From contig NZ_JAUSZM010000003.1 of assembly GCF_030817655.1 (NCBI RefSeq), forward strand, positions 868,001-932,000: a DNA stretch of 64,000 nt, written 5' to 3'. The stretch's first letter is position 1; each line of letters starts with the position of its first letter. The notes beneath the pieces were generated by a model that had not been told where the DNA came from, did not search any database, and saw nothing but the letters and a program-made list of their open reading frames with translations. The DNA comes from Streptomyces sp. V4I2. Lineage in GTDB: Bacteria; Actinomycetota; Actinomycetes; Streptomycetales; Streptomycetaceae. Positions 34,065 through 44,176 of the stretch are shown piece after piece. A program made the translations under genes and the position numbers.

Positions 34065-34495
34065 ACGACGGCCGGAGCACCGCCGTGGAGGGGCGCGGAT
34101 CCGGCGGCCCCTGATGTCCGGATGGATCACCTCGAGCAACTGCTCGTGGCCGTCGACGCCAAGGCCCTGACCGCCCTGAGCGAGTCCCCTCACGCCCGCG
34201 CCGCCCGGGCCGCTCGGGACCGGATCGCGTGCCGCTGCCGGGCGCCTCCAGCGCGTACCCCTTCACCAGGTGGCCGACCACCTCCCGGACCCGCCCCGCG
34301 CTGCCGAAATCTCCGGCTGGGCGGGGTGCGAACACCTGCACCCGACCGCCTGTTCCTGGAGCCCGGCCACCGCGGTCTCGGCGTCGGCGGCCTCCTGATG
34401 GACGCGGTGGTCGCCGAGGCGCTACAGCCCGCGGGGCGTGCACGAGTCGGGCGGTACGGCACTGAGAGAGTGCCGGGAGGGTCTATCGTGGCCAC
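34065..34495 (+). pseudogene. Intergenic stretch with possible GNAT acetyltransferase relic
   Basis: Within this 431-bp gap the plus frame open from 34122 contains RLFLEPGHRGLGVGGLLMDA, like the acetyl-CoA pyrophosphate loop of GNAT acetyltransferases (R-G-x-G-x-G/A followed by a helix). The flanking residues are not GNAT-like and no ribosome site is present, so this is at best a decayed fragment. Otherwise nothing is visible. Confidence 0.3.
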
Positions 34496-35431
34496 ATGTC
34501 GGTGCCCGAACTGATCCGTATCGTCTCCCGCGACTCACCCATGGCACTCGCCCAAGTGGAGCGTGTCCGCGCCGAGTTGGCGGCCCTGTATCCCGGGGCG
34601 CGCACCGCGGTCGTGCCGGTGAAGACGACCGGTGACAAGTGGATGGGGGATCTGTCCCAGGTCGAGGGCAAGGGGGCGTTCACCAAGGAGGTGGATGCCG
34701 CGCTGCTGGCCGGTGAGGCGGATCTCGCGGTGCACTGCGTCAAGGACGTGCCGGCCGACCGGCCGCTCCCGGCGGGCACCACGTTCGCCGCGTTCCTGAA
34801 GCGGGACGACATCCGCGACGCCCTCGTGCACCCCGGCGGCCTCACCCTGGACGAGCTCCCCGCGGGCACCCGGATCGGCACCTCGTCGGTGCGCCGGGTC
34901 GCGCAGCTGGCCGCCACCCACCCGGAGCTGGAGTGCGTGCCGTTCCGCGGCAACGCCAACCGGCGGCTGGCGAAGCTGGCGGCCGGGGAGGCGGACGCGC
35001 TGCTGCTCGCGGTGTCCGGACTGGAGCGGATCGACCGGCAGGACGTGATCAGCGAGGTCCTCTCCCCCGAGACGATGATGCCGCCGATCGGCGCGGGCAT
35101 CCTCGCCCTGCAGTGCCGGGAGGGCGACACCGAGCTCATCGACGCGGTCAGCGGGCTCGGCGATCCGGACACGCATCGCGAGGCGACCGCGGAGCGCATG
35201 TTCCTGCACGTCCTACAGGGGCACTGCAACAGCCCGATCGCCGGGTACGCGCGCGTGGACCGCGGCGGCGAGCTGTCGCTGCGGGCGTGTGTGTTCACGC
35301 CGGACGGCAAGACGCGGCTGAACGCCCACGAGTGGGCGGGCCGTCTCGACCCGGCAACGCTCGGCACCTCGGTCGCCGTGGCGCTGCTGCGTCAGGGCGC
35401 CCGCGAGATCATCGACGGGATTCCACACTGA
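34496..35431 (+). CDS. hemC: Hydroxymethylbilane synthase paralogue (311 aa)
   Basis: Porphobilinogen deaminase fold for tetrapyrrole synthesis: [17 protein letters not shown], the K-T-x-GDK segment, catalytic Asp in [27 protein letters not shown], and the dipyrromethane-carrying Cys in [11 protein letters not shown]. Several signature positions differ from housekeeping HemC: HCVKD for HSx[11 protein letters not shown] for RGNVx[14 protein letters not shown] for IGQGALGIE. No other heme gene adjoins. This fits the second, stand-alone HemC of Streptomyces. ATG 34496 with GGGAGG about 15 bp upstream. Confidence 0.9.
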   Translation: MSVPELIRIVSRDSPMALAQVERVRAELAALYPGARTAVVPVKTTGDKWMGDLSQVEGKGAFTKEVDAALLAGEADLAVHCVKDVPADRPLPAGTTFAAFLKRDDIRDALVHPGGLTLDELPAGTRIGTSSVRRVAQLAATHPELECVPFRGNANRRLAKLAAGEADALLLAVSGLERIDRQDVISEVLSPETMMPPIGAGILALQCREGDTELIDAVSGLGDPDTHREATAERMFLHVLQGHCNSPIAGYARVDRGGELSLRACVFTPDGKTRLNAHEWAGRLDPATLGTSVAVALLRQGAREIIDGIPH

Positions 35432-35447
35432 GCGGCGGGGGCCCGCG

Positions 35448-35963
35448 TCAGGCGGTGCCCTCTTCGGCCTGGTCCCGCAGGAAGTTGCTCACCTGGCAGG
35501 CGAGGCCGTCACGCACCGCGCCGGTGCCGACGGCTCCCTCCTTCAGTCCGATGCCGCCCGCCCACAGCCGGCGCTCGGCCCACTCGTCGTCGGCCCGTAG
35601 CTGCACCTGGACGTCCACCTGGCTCAGTGACGCCTCCGGACCGGCCGCGTACAGCACGGCGGTCGCCCGGCGCAGCGGGTAGACGTCGAAGCCCTCGATG
35701 AACTGCGAGTTGCGCCAGTCGATGAAGGCGCTCTCCCCGTCGGGCCCGATGCGCACGTCGATCTGGCCGTCCTCCAGGTGCACGGTGGCGTGCCGGCTGC
35801 CGCGGTTCTCGACGGTCACGCGTACCCGGAAATACGTCAGCCCTTCGGCGGCGTCGTCCCGCCCACGCGGCGGCTCGGCCGCTTCCAGGCGGTGGACGCG
35901 GACACGCAGACCGGCATGCTCGTCGTACTCCTGCCAGTCCCCGACCACATTCGGCTCGTACAC
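35448..35963 (-). CDS. Conserved hypothetical protein, beta-sandwich-like (171 aa)
   Basis: Not assigned to a named family. It alternates strands (LTYFRVRVTVENRGSRHATV, GQIDVRIGPDG) in the manner of DUF4352/telokin-like beta-sandwiches, with a SQFIEGFDVYPLRRATAVLY segment and a C-terminal helix. GTG 35963 follows AGGTGG. No signal peptide or membrane helix. Faces hemC convergently with 16 bp between stops. Confidence 0.7.
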   Translation of the reverse strand: MYEPNVVGDWQEYDEHAGLRVRVHRLEAAEPPRGRDDAAEGLTYFRVRVTVENRGSRHATVHLEDGQIDVRIGPDGESAFIDWRNSQFIEGFDVYPLRRATAVLYAAGPEASLSQVDVQVQLRADDEWAERRLWAGGIGLKEGAVGTGAVRDGLACQVSNFLRDQAEEGTA

Positions 35964-36153
35964 AATCCACCTCTCGACCTCAGAGAGCTGCTTCTTATCT
36001 GTGTGCTCAGCGCACTGTCAAACGAGCAGAATGCGCTGTGGCCAGCGAATTCGTCCCCTTGATCGGTGATCAAGCCGTGCGCAGGAACAATTCGCCGGCC
36101 GGCCGGGCGGCCGGATTCGCGCGCGTGCCGCACATCACTTTCCGGACGGGTGG

Positions 36154-37014
36154 TCAACGGGCCAGCCGGCCCAGCAGCGAGGAGGCCGCGGTGATGCCGA
36201 GCGCGGCAGCGACGATCAGCACCGCGAAGTCGAGTGTCAGGTGGGCGGGCGTACCGATGAGGAGGCCGCGCAGGGCGTCCACCTGGTGGCTCAGAGGGTT
36301 GACCGTGCTGATCGCCTGGAGCCAGCCGGGCATGAGGGACACCGGGTAGAGGGCGTTCGAGCCGAAGAAGAGCGGCATGGTGATCGCCTGGCCGATGCCC
36401 ATCAGCCGGTCGCGGCTCAGGACGATGCCGGCGATGGTCATCGACAGGCAGGAGAAGAAGACGGAACCGAGGATCACCACCGCCGCGACGCCGAGCAGCT
36501 TGAGCGGGTTCCAGGTGAGCGCCACGCCGAGCAGGGCGGCGATGACGATGACGACGGCGGCCTGGATCAGCGACTTCACACCGGCCGCGAAGGCCTTGCC
36601 GGTGATCAGCGCCGAGCGCGGGGTCGGTGTGACGAGGAGCTTGTTCAGGATGCCGGCGTCCCGCTCCCAGATGATCTGGATGCCGTAGAAGATGGCGATG
36701 AACATCGCTGACTGGGCGATGATGCCGGGCGCGAGGTAGTCGATGTAGGGGACGCCGGGGGTGGGGATCGCCTTGATGCGGGTGAAGGTCTGGCCGAAGA
36801 TCAGCAGCCACAGGGCGGGCTGGACCGCGCGGGTGTACAGCTCGGTGCGGTCGTGGCGCAGTTTCTGCAGTTCGACGGTGCACATCGCCACGACCCGGGT
36901 GGGCAGCAGCCGCCAGCCCGCGCGGGGCTCGGGCGGGCGCAGCAGCAGGCCGATGCCGCTCTCGCGGGCGCGGTCAGCCGACGCGCCTTGCGGTGCGGCG
37001 GGTGCTTCGGACAT
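36154..37014 (-). CDS. ABC-2 type transporter permease (286 aa)
   Basis: DrrB-like membrane partner of the adjacent ATPase. Six hydrophobic segments (ALWLLIFGQTF, PGIIAQSAMFIAIFYG, SLIQAAVVIVIAALLGVALT, LGVAAVVILGSVFFSCLSMT, and two at the C-terminus), with the ABC-2 signature SRDRLMGIGQAITMPLFFGS and NPLSHQVDALRGLL. ATG 37014 has GGAGAG. The start overlaps the ATPase gene by 41 bp. Likely exports a drug or lipid. Confidence 0.93.
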   Translation of the reverse strand: MSEAPAAPQGASADRARESGIGLLLRPPEPRAGWRLLPTRVVAMCTVELQKLRHDRTELYTRAVQPALWLLIFGQTFTRIKAIPTPGVPYIDYLAPGIIAQSAMFIAIFYGIQIIWERDAGILNKLLVTPTPRSALITGKAFAAGVKSLIQAAVVIVIAALLGVALTWNPLKLLGVAAVVILGSVFFSCLSMTIAGIVLSRDRLMGIGQAITMPLFFGSNALYPVSLMPGWLQAISTVNPLSHQVDALRGLLIGTPAHLTLDFAVLIVAAALGITAASSLLGRLAR

Positions 37015-37813
37015 CGCGGAACTCTCCTGACTGGTCGTCGAGACCGCTGCCTGCCACGTCACGGAAGACGTCCTCGAGGGTGGGCAGCGGGTCCGTTGCC
37101 TTGGCGCCCCGGCGCTCACCGAGTCCCCGCCGCAGTTCGACGGGGGTTCCGAGAGCCCGGATGCGGCCGCGGTGCATCAGGCCGACCCGGTCGCAGTACT
37201 GGTCGGCCTCGTCCATGTAGTGCGTGGTCACCAGGACCGTCATGCCGGTGGCGGCGCGCACGGCGTTGATGTGCTCCCACACGTCGGTGCGGGCGATCGG
37301 GTCGAGCCCGATGGTCGGTTCGTCGAGGATCAGCAGCCGGGGTGCACTGACCAGGGCCTGGGCGAGTTCGAGGCGGCGGATCATGCCGCCGGAGTAGGTG
37401 CCGGCGAGCCGGTCGGCGGCCTCGGTGAGGTCGACGGCGGCCAGGGCCTGTGCGACGCGCTCGGCGCGCTCGCGGCGGGGCACGTCGAAGACCCGGGCGA
37501 ACAGGGCGATGTTCTCCCGGCCGGTCAGGCCCGCGTCGGCGGACAGCTGCTGCGGCACGTAGCCCAGCAGGCGTCGTACGGCCATGGCCTCCTCGGCGGC
37601 GTCGCGGCCGAAGACATGGACCATCCCGGCGGGGACGGGCAGCAGGGTGGTGATGCAGCGGATGGCGGTGGTCTTTCCGGCGCCGTTGGGTCCGAGCAGC
37701 CCGAAGACCTCGCCCCGCGCCACCGACAGGTCGAGCGCGTCCACCGCGTTGGTCTCACCGAAGGAGTAGGTGAGCCCCGTGCAGGCGACGGCCCCTGGAT
37801 CGTCCCGCGTCAT
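36974..37813 (-). CDS. ABC transporter ATPase, DrrA-like (279 aa)
   Basis: Walker A LLGPNGAGKTTAIRC, Q-loop YVPQQLSADAGLTG, signature YSGGMIRRLELAQAL (SGGM in place of SGGQ, as in DrrA-type exporters), Walker B LLILDEPTIGLD, and switch His in VTTHYMDEAD. The C-terminal extension ...LPTLEDVFRDVAG is typical of DrrA. ATG 37813 overlaps the MarR stop (ATGA). Middle gene of a MarR-ATPase-permease operon. Confidence 0.95.
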   Translation of the reverse strand: MTRDDPGAVACTGLTYSFGETNAVDALDLSVARGEVFGLLGPNGAGKTTAIRCITTLLPVPAGMVHVFGRDAAEEAMAVRRLLGYVPQQLSADAGLTGRENIALFARVFDVPRRERAERVAQALAAVDLTEAADRLAGTYSGGMIRRLELAQALVSAPRLLILDEPTIGLDPIARTDVWEHINAVRAATGMTVLVTTHYMDEADQYCDRVGLMHRGRIRALGTPVELRRGLGERRGAKATDPLPTLEDVFRDVAGSGLDDQSGEFRDVRSTRRTARRVG

Positions 37814-38265
37814 GACTCCTCGGCCTCCTCGTGCAGATTGACGGCGAGCTCGCGCAGGGCAGGGATCGCCGCGTGCAGCGCTTCCTGGTCGGCGGCGTCG
37901 AGCCGGGCCAGCTGGCGTCGTACGAGGTCGGCGCGGCGTCTGCGCCACTCGCTGAGCCGGGCTTCGGCCGCCGGGGTGGGCAGCAGTCGCGCGGCCCGCC
38001 GGTCGGCCGGGTCCGTCTCGCGTACCAGATAGCCCTGCCGGGACAGCTGGTTGACCAGCGTCGAGACCGAGTTGCCTGCCAGATACAGCTCCTTGGCGGC
38101 GTCCGAGATCCCGATGCCGGGCCGGTCCACGACGAGGCGCAGCAGCTCCACCTCGGCGCCGCGCAGCCGGGGATCGGGCATGTCCCGCCGCAGCCGGCGC
38201 CGGATCAGCCGCTGGACACCGACGAGCGCGTCGGCCAGTTCCTCGGGAAAGGTCTCCGGTTCCAC
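37810..38265 (-). CDS. MarR-family regulator of the ABC exporter operon (151 aa)
   Basis: Winged-helix protein: ELLRLVVDRPGIGISDAAKE, LYLAGNSVSTLVNQLSRQGY (recognition helix) and LVRETDPADRRAARL (wing). The GTG at 38265 is preferred because the frame's earlier TTG (38316) lies beyond the operator palindrome. First gene of the operon, coupled by ATGA to the ATPase, so it probably represses pump and itself. Confidence 0.9.
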   Translation of the reverse strand: MEPETFPEELADALVGVQRLIRRRLRRDMPDPRLRGAEVELLRLVVDRPGIGISDAAKELYLAGNSVSTLVNQLSRQGYLVRETDPADRRAARLLPTPAAEARLSEWRRRRADLVRRQLARLDAADQEALHAAIPALRELAVNLHEEAEES

Positions 38266-38275
38266 ACCGAGGAGG

Positions 38276-38296
38276 TTACCTCTGTAGCAGAGGTAA
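38276..38296. promoter_or_regulatory. MarR operator: perfect 9-3-9 palindrome
   Basis: TTACCTCTG (38276-38284) and CAGAGGTAA (38288-38296) are perfect arms around TAG, 10 bp upstream of the MarR gene's GTG. Position and symmetry indicate autoregulation of the MarR-ABC operon. Confidence 0.8.
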
Positions 38297-38478
38297 CTGA
38301 CCCAAGGGCCGGTCAAGAGCTACGGGTTCGGGCGAGCGCCCCGGGCGCGAATATCACTCAGTGAATTCCAAAGATTTCGGAACGTGCCCCGTCGGCAGTA
38401 ATTCCGGTGCCTTTTCAACCTTCCAGAATCACGTGTTCGCACGCCCTCGTCATATTCAGCAGAAGTACTCACGGGATT

Positions 38479-38504
38479 GTTTCGACGCCGGCCGTCCCGG
38501 GAAT
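38479..38504 (+). promoter_or_regulatory. Possible SigB-type promoter before the sigma-factor gene
   Basis: GTTTCG (38479-38484) and GGGAAT (38499-38504) are separated by 14 bp, close to the GTTT-N14-GGGTA pattern used by SigB-group sigma factors of Streptomyces. It is 136 bp before the sigma start and suggests autoactivation. Confidence 0.4.
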
Positions 38505-38639
38505 GCGCAATTCAGTGCTTCGGACAGGAGGCACGTCTGTGGGAGCCGGGCCGTGCGACCCCGGTGCCTCCGCCCGGTCCGAGCCCGCGCCCCCACGGTT
38601 TCTGTCCCCACCAGCACCCTGCTGAGGGAGGCGCGCACC

Positions 38640-39431
38640 ATGCCTGTCACTGGCAGAACGAAGCCGCACCCGCACGACGACGCCCCCGACACCGCCGCCG
38701 ACTTCGCCCGGCTGGCGCGCCTGCCCGCCGGCCCGGCACGCAAGGCGCTCCGCGACGAGCTGGTCGAGACCTGGCTGCCGATGGCCGAGCGGATCGCCGT
38801 CCGCTTCCGGGGGCGCGGCGAGTCCCTGGAGGACCTGTACCAGGTCGCCGCCCTCGGCCTCGTCAAGGCCGTCGATCACTACGACCCCGCGCGGGGCTGC
38901 GCCTTCGAGGCGTACGCAGTGCCGACCGTCACCGGCGAGATCAAGCGGCACTTCAGGGACCACATGTGGACGCTGCACGTGCCGCGCCGTGTCCAGGACC
39001 TGCGCAACCGGGTGCGTCAGGCCACGAAGGAGCTGTCCCAGACGACTCCGGGCCGGGCGCCGACCCTCGCCGAGGTCGCCGAGTTCGCGCGCATGACCGA
39101 GGACGAGGCGCGCACCGGGACGGAGGCCCTGGAGTGCTTCACCGCGCTGTCGCTGGAGGCCGAGATGCCCGGCACCGAGGGGTACGCCCTGGGTGACGCG
39201 ATCGGCGGCCCGGACCCGGCGTTCGACATCGTCGTCGACCGGGTGGCCGTCAGGCCCTGCCTGGAGGCGCTCCCCGAGCGCGAGCGGACCATTCTCTATC
39301 TGCGGTTCTTCCGGGGCATGACCCAGAGCCACATCGCCGAGCAGCTCGGCATTTCCCAGATGCACGTCTCCCGGCTGCTCAGCAGCTGCTTCGACCGGCT
39401 GCGCGAGGAGATCCTCACCGAGGCCAAGTGA
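38640..39431 (+). CDS. RNA polymerase sigma factor, SigB/SigF/SigG group (263 aa)
   Basis: Group 3 sigma factor of the stress/sporulation class. Region 2: RIAVRFRGRGESLEDLYQVA then LGLVKAVDHYDPARGCAFEA and YAVPTVTGEIKRHFRDHMWT. Region 3: ELSQTTPGRAPTLAEVAEFA. Region 4: LEALPERERTILYLRFFRGM then SHIAEQLGISQMHVSRLL. ATG 38640 follows GGGAGG. Such factors are controlled by anti-sigma HATPases and STAS proteins, many of which occur in this window (e.g. 42963, 55150, 55600, 56750), but the actual partner is unknown. Confidence 0.95.
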   Translation: MPVTGRTKPHPHDDAPDTAADFARLARLPAGPARKALRDELVETWLPMAERIAVRFRGRGESLEDLYQVAALGLVKAVDHYDPARGCAFEAYAVPTVTGEIKRHFRDHMWTLHVPRRVQDLRNRVRQATKELSQTTPGRAPTLAEVAEFARMTEDEARTGTEALECFTALSLEAEMPGTEGYALGDAIGGPDPAFDIVVDRVAVRPCLEALPERERTILYLRFFRGMTQSHIAEQLGISQMHVSRLLSSCFDRLREEILTEAK

Positions 39432-39455
39432 ACCGAGGCCGAGTGAGCCGCGCCG

Positions 39456-39788
39456 TCACTCCGGCGGCACCCCGGGAATCTGCGTGGGGCCGTAGCGGTC
39501 GAGGGCCTCTTCCAGCTCGGCGCGGATTTCCGGGGGCATCTGCCCGGCCCGCCCCCACAGGAGGATCAGTTCGGCGACGTTGCGCAGCTTGATGTTGGTG
39601 TGCTGGGAGACGTCCTTCAGCACTTCCCACCCCTGGTCGGGTGTGACCCTGCCGAGCGCGACGACCATGCCGATCGCCTGGTCGACGACGGCATGCGAGG
39701 CCACCGCCTCCTTGAGCTGGTCGATCTCTGCCTGCAGCTCGAAGATGCGGTCCGACTCGTCGGCGGGTTCGCCCGGTACTGCTGACAC
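39456..39788 (-). CDS. ANTAR-domain protein (110 aa)
   Basis: A short coiled-coil helix (DRIFELQAEIDQLKEAVASH) leads into an ANTAR RNA-binding domain: VVDQAIGMVVALGRVTPDQG and VLKDVSQHTNIKLRNVAELI. ANTAR proteins bind paired RNA hairpins to prevent termination. No GAF or receiver domain is attached, so the signal input is missing or in trans. GTG 39788 is the start. Converges on the sigma-factor gene. Confidence 0.88.
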   Translation of the reverse strand: MSAVPGEPADESDRIFELQAEIDQLKEAVASHAVVDQAIGMVVALGRVTPDQGWEVLKDVSQHTNIKLRNVAELILLWGRAGQMPPEIRAELEEALDRYGPTQIPGVPPE

Positions 39789-39954
39789 GCTTCCATCCTG
39801 TCACTCGTCCGGCCCCGCGCCACCGGACGGGACGCGGACAGGCCACCGTTTCGGTGCCGCCTCCGGGGTACTCGGCAGGCGCCCCGAGCGGTTCCGGTCG
39901 GACACTGGGAGGAAACCTGTGGCCCCCGGCCGACGAGAGCAGGACAGGAACGCC

Positions 39955-40758
39955 ATGAACCACGACCTGAAACGACCCAGCGCCACCAAGAAGGTCCTGT
40001 CCACGCACTCGGTGTTCGGCGCGCCCTGCTGGGTGAGCCTGACCAGCCGCGACCAGCAGACCACGGAGGAGTTCTACGGAGCCGTGCTGGGCTGGGAGTG
40101 GCAGCCGGCGAAGCTCGGCGACCGCTTCCGGGTCGCGCTGGCGGACGGCACACCGGTGGCCGGGATCGCCGCGGTGGCCTCCATGTGGCAGATGGCGGTG
40201 GCCTGGACGCCGTACTTCGCCGTGCCCAGCGCGGACGAGGCGGCGGCACGGGCCCAGGAGCGCGGTGGTACGGCGGCGGTGGGGCCGCTGTCCTTCCCGC
40301 CCGGGCGGGCAGCGCTGCTCGCCGACCGGGACGGCGCGACCTTCGGAATCTGGGAGGGCGAGCTCGTCGCGAACTGGGAGAGCTGGCGCGAGGCCCAGCC
40401 GGCCTTCATCAAGCTCCACACGCGTGATGCCTTCGACGCCGCGATCTTCTACGGCGAGGTCCTCGACTGGGCGTCGGACCGTCCCGGCTGCTGCGAGGTG
40501 CACTACGAGGGCGGCGAGGTCGTCCTGCGCAGCCGGGGCGATGTGGTGGCGCGCATCGAGTCGGGTGCGCTGGGGTCCGCTCCCGATCCCGCGATCCGGC
40601 CGCACTGGCAGGTCCACTTCGCGGTCTCGGACGTGGCGGCCTGTGTGCGGGCCGCGGAGGTGCACGGCGGCAGCGTCCTGTCCAAGGGCAGCGAGGAGGC
40701 CGTCCTGCGCGACCCCGACGGCGCGCAGTTCACGGTGACCTCGCGACGCGAACGCTGA
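39955..40758 (+). CDS. VOC-family protein, two glyoxalase-like domains (267 aa)
   Basis: Two vicinal-oxygen-chelate modules: the first opens APCWVSLTSRDQQTTEEFYG and AVLGWEWQPAKLGD, the second QPAFIKLHTRDAFDAAIFYG and EVLDWASD, each closing with a GA(T/Q)FxI/V-type strand. The layout matches the hydrolase/hydroxylase-like tandem VOC proteins common in Streptomyces. ATG 39955 follows AGGACAGGAA. Substrate unknown. Confidence 0.9.
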   Translation: MNHDLKRPSATKKVLSTHSVFGAPCWVSLTSRDQQTTEEFYGAVLGWEWQPAKLGDRFRVALADGTPVAGIAAVASMWQMAVAWTPYFAVPSADEAAARAQERGGTAAVGPLSFPPGRAALLADRDGATFGIWEGELVANWESWREAQPAFIKLHTRDAFDAAIFYGEVLDWASDRPGCCEVHYEGGEVVLRSRGDVVARIESGALGSAPDPAIRPHWQVHFAVSDVAACVRAAEVHGGSVLSKGSEEAVLRDPDGAQFTVTSRRER

Positions 40759-40770
40759 CGGACAGCAGAA

Positions 40771-40801
40771 CGCGGCCCCGGGCACATGGCCCGGGGCCGC
40801 G
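40771..40801. terminator. Strong bidirectional terminator
   Basis: GCGGCCCCGGGC (40772-40783) pairs perfectly with GCCCGGGGCCGC (40789-40800) over a 5-nt loop, between the convergent VOC and glgX genes. Confidence 0.85.
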
Positions 40802-40821
40802 ATGATTGCGCGCGCGGAGCG

Positions 40822-42962
<2,141 letters not shown>

Positions 42963-42966
<4 letters not shown>

Positions 42967-43475
42967 CGCGCGTCCTCCAGAACGCCGTCCGGTGTGCTCG
43001 CGGGCCCGGCCAGGGCCGCGACGGGGACCTCGCGGGGCACCTGGAGCACCTCGGGCAGGCTGGGCCACGGCGTCGTGGGAACGAGCGGGACACGCTCGCC
43101 GGCGCGGGCGCGCTGCGAGAACCAGATGACCTTGCTGCCGGTGTCGGTGGCGCAGCAGCCCCAGCCGTCGCTCATCGCGGCGATGTGCTCCAGACAGCCG
43201 CGCAGGTCCTGGTCCGGGCGCAGTTCGCAGTCGTTCTCACCGATGGCGGTGATGAGGTGCTGGCCGTTCCACCACATCTCGATCGACGTGTTCTTGTCCG
43301 TGGCGTGCTCGTCGATGGCCTTCAGCAGCATCTCGGTGCCTCGACAGACGGGCTCGACCAGGATGTCCAGGTCCCAGTACCGGAGGTGAGCGGCCAGGAT
43401 GCGCCTGACCTGTCGGACCCGTTCCGGGCTGACCTCCACGTCGAGGTGGTAGTAGCAGGGCGATGCGGTCTTCAT
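42963..43475 (-). CDS. Stand-alone HATPase (anti-sigma regulator-like) protein (170 aa)
   Basis: Single HATPase_c-type domain: SPERVRQVRRILAAHLRYWD, then the N-box-like helix LLKAIDEHATDKNTSIEMWW, ITAIGENDCELR, and AMSDGWGCCATDTGSKVIWF. The Asn/Gly boxes are degenerate compared with classical GHKL ATPases. ATG 43475 follows GAGGAG. Translationally coupled to glgX, suggesting a regulatory link between partner-switching signals and glycogen breakdown, which is inference. Confidence 0.75.
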
Positions 43476-43804
43476 CGTCGTTCGCTCCTCACCGGCGAAG
43501 CTCTCGCTTCCCCTCACCCCCTGCGGGGACTGGGCCCCGAACACGAAGCGTGAGCACTGATCGCTTCTGAGTCACCTCAAGGGTGGATGGCCTACGCCAT
43601 TCGTGCAACACGAGAGAGGCGGCGAGGTGACCGAGGTGGATGGGCCTCACGAGGTGGTTGAAGCTCCAACAAGACGCTGAGTCGTGACGCGTGCACCATG
43701 TGTGAAGACCTCGATGCCCGTAACGGATCCGTGCGCGCCCGCGCATGGCCACCGCCCGACGGTCGGGAGACGCGCCATCGAGCCCCTGGAAGGTGAACGG
43801 CACC
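43476..43804. other. Divergent promoter region, 329 bp
   Basis: Separates the divergent HATPase/glgX unit and the DUF5133/glgE unit. No gene or clear palindrome is visible; promoters for both directions must lie here, but no motif is strong enough to name. Confidence 0.6.
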
Positions 43805-44104
43805 ATGCTGCTGCCGGCCAAAGCCGAAGTGGCCCGCCAACTGCGGCGGTACCGGGCGTGGGAACGCATGATGCTGGCGGCCCCCACCGACCGCAGGGTT
43901 CGGGCCACTTTCGAGAACTCGGGCTACACCCTCTGCGTGCTGATGGGGAAGCGCTGCGCGCGTGAGGCCGCGGACGCCGCCGAGCGCTATCTGCGGACCA
44001 CTCTGACCGCCTATCTCCGGGAGGAGAGCGAGCGGCCCGGGACCCGCGTCCGGGACAGACGGGCCCCGCCGGCCACGGGCCGGCGTTCCCCCGCGGGGAG
44101 GTAG
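43805..44104 (+). CDS. DUF5133 protein (99 aa)
   Basis: Matches the short Streptomyces DUF5133 family: LLPAKAEVARQLRRYRAWER, MMLAAPTDRRVRATFENSGY, TLCVLMGKRCAREAADAAER. Helical, soluble, charged C-terminus. ATG 43805 follows GGAAGG; the longer frame from 43745 has no support. It lies 72 bp upstream of glgE in the same direction. Function unknown; some members neighbour stress or sigma genes. Confidence 0.85.
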   Translation: MLLPAKAEVARQLRRYRAWERMMLAAPTDRRVRATFENSGYTLCVLMGKRCAREAADAAERYLRTTLTAYLREESERPGTRVRDRRAPPATGRRSPAGR

Positions 44105-44176
44105 ACACCTTCCGGCGCAGCTTGGATCCCCGACCGGGCCACGAGCCCGGCCTCGAGCACGGCGGAGGTGCATCCC

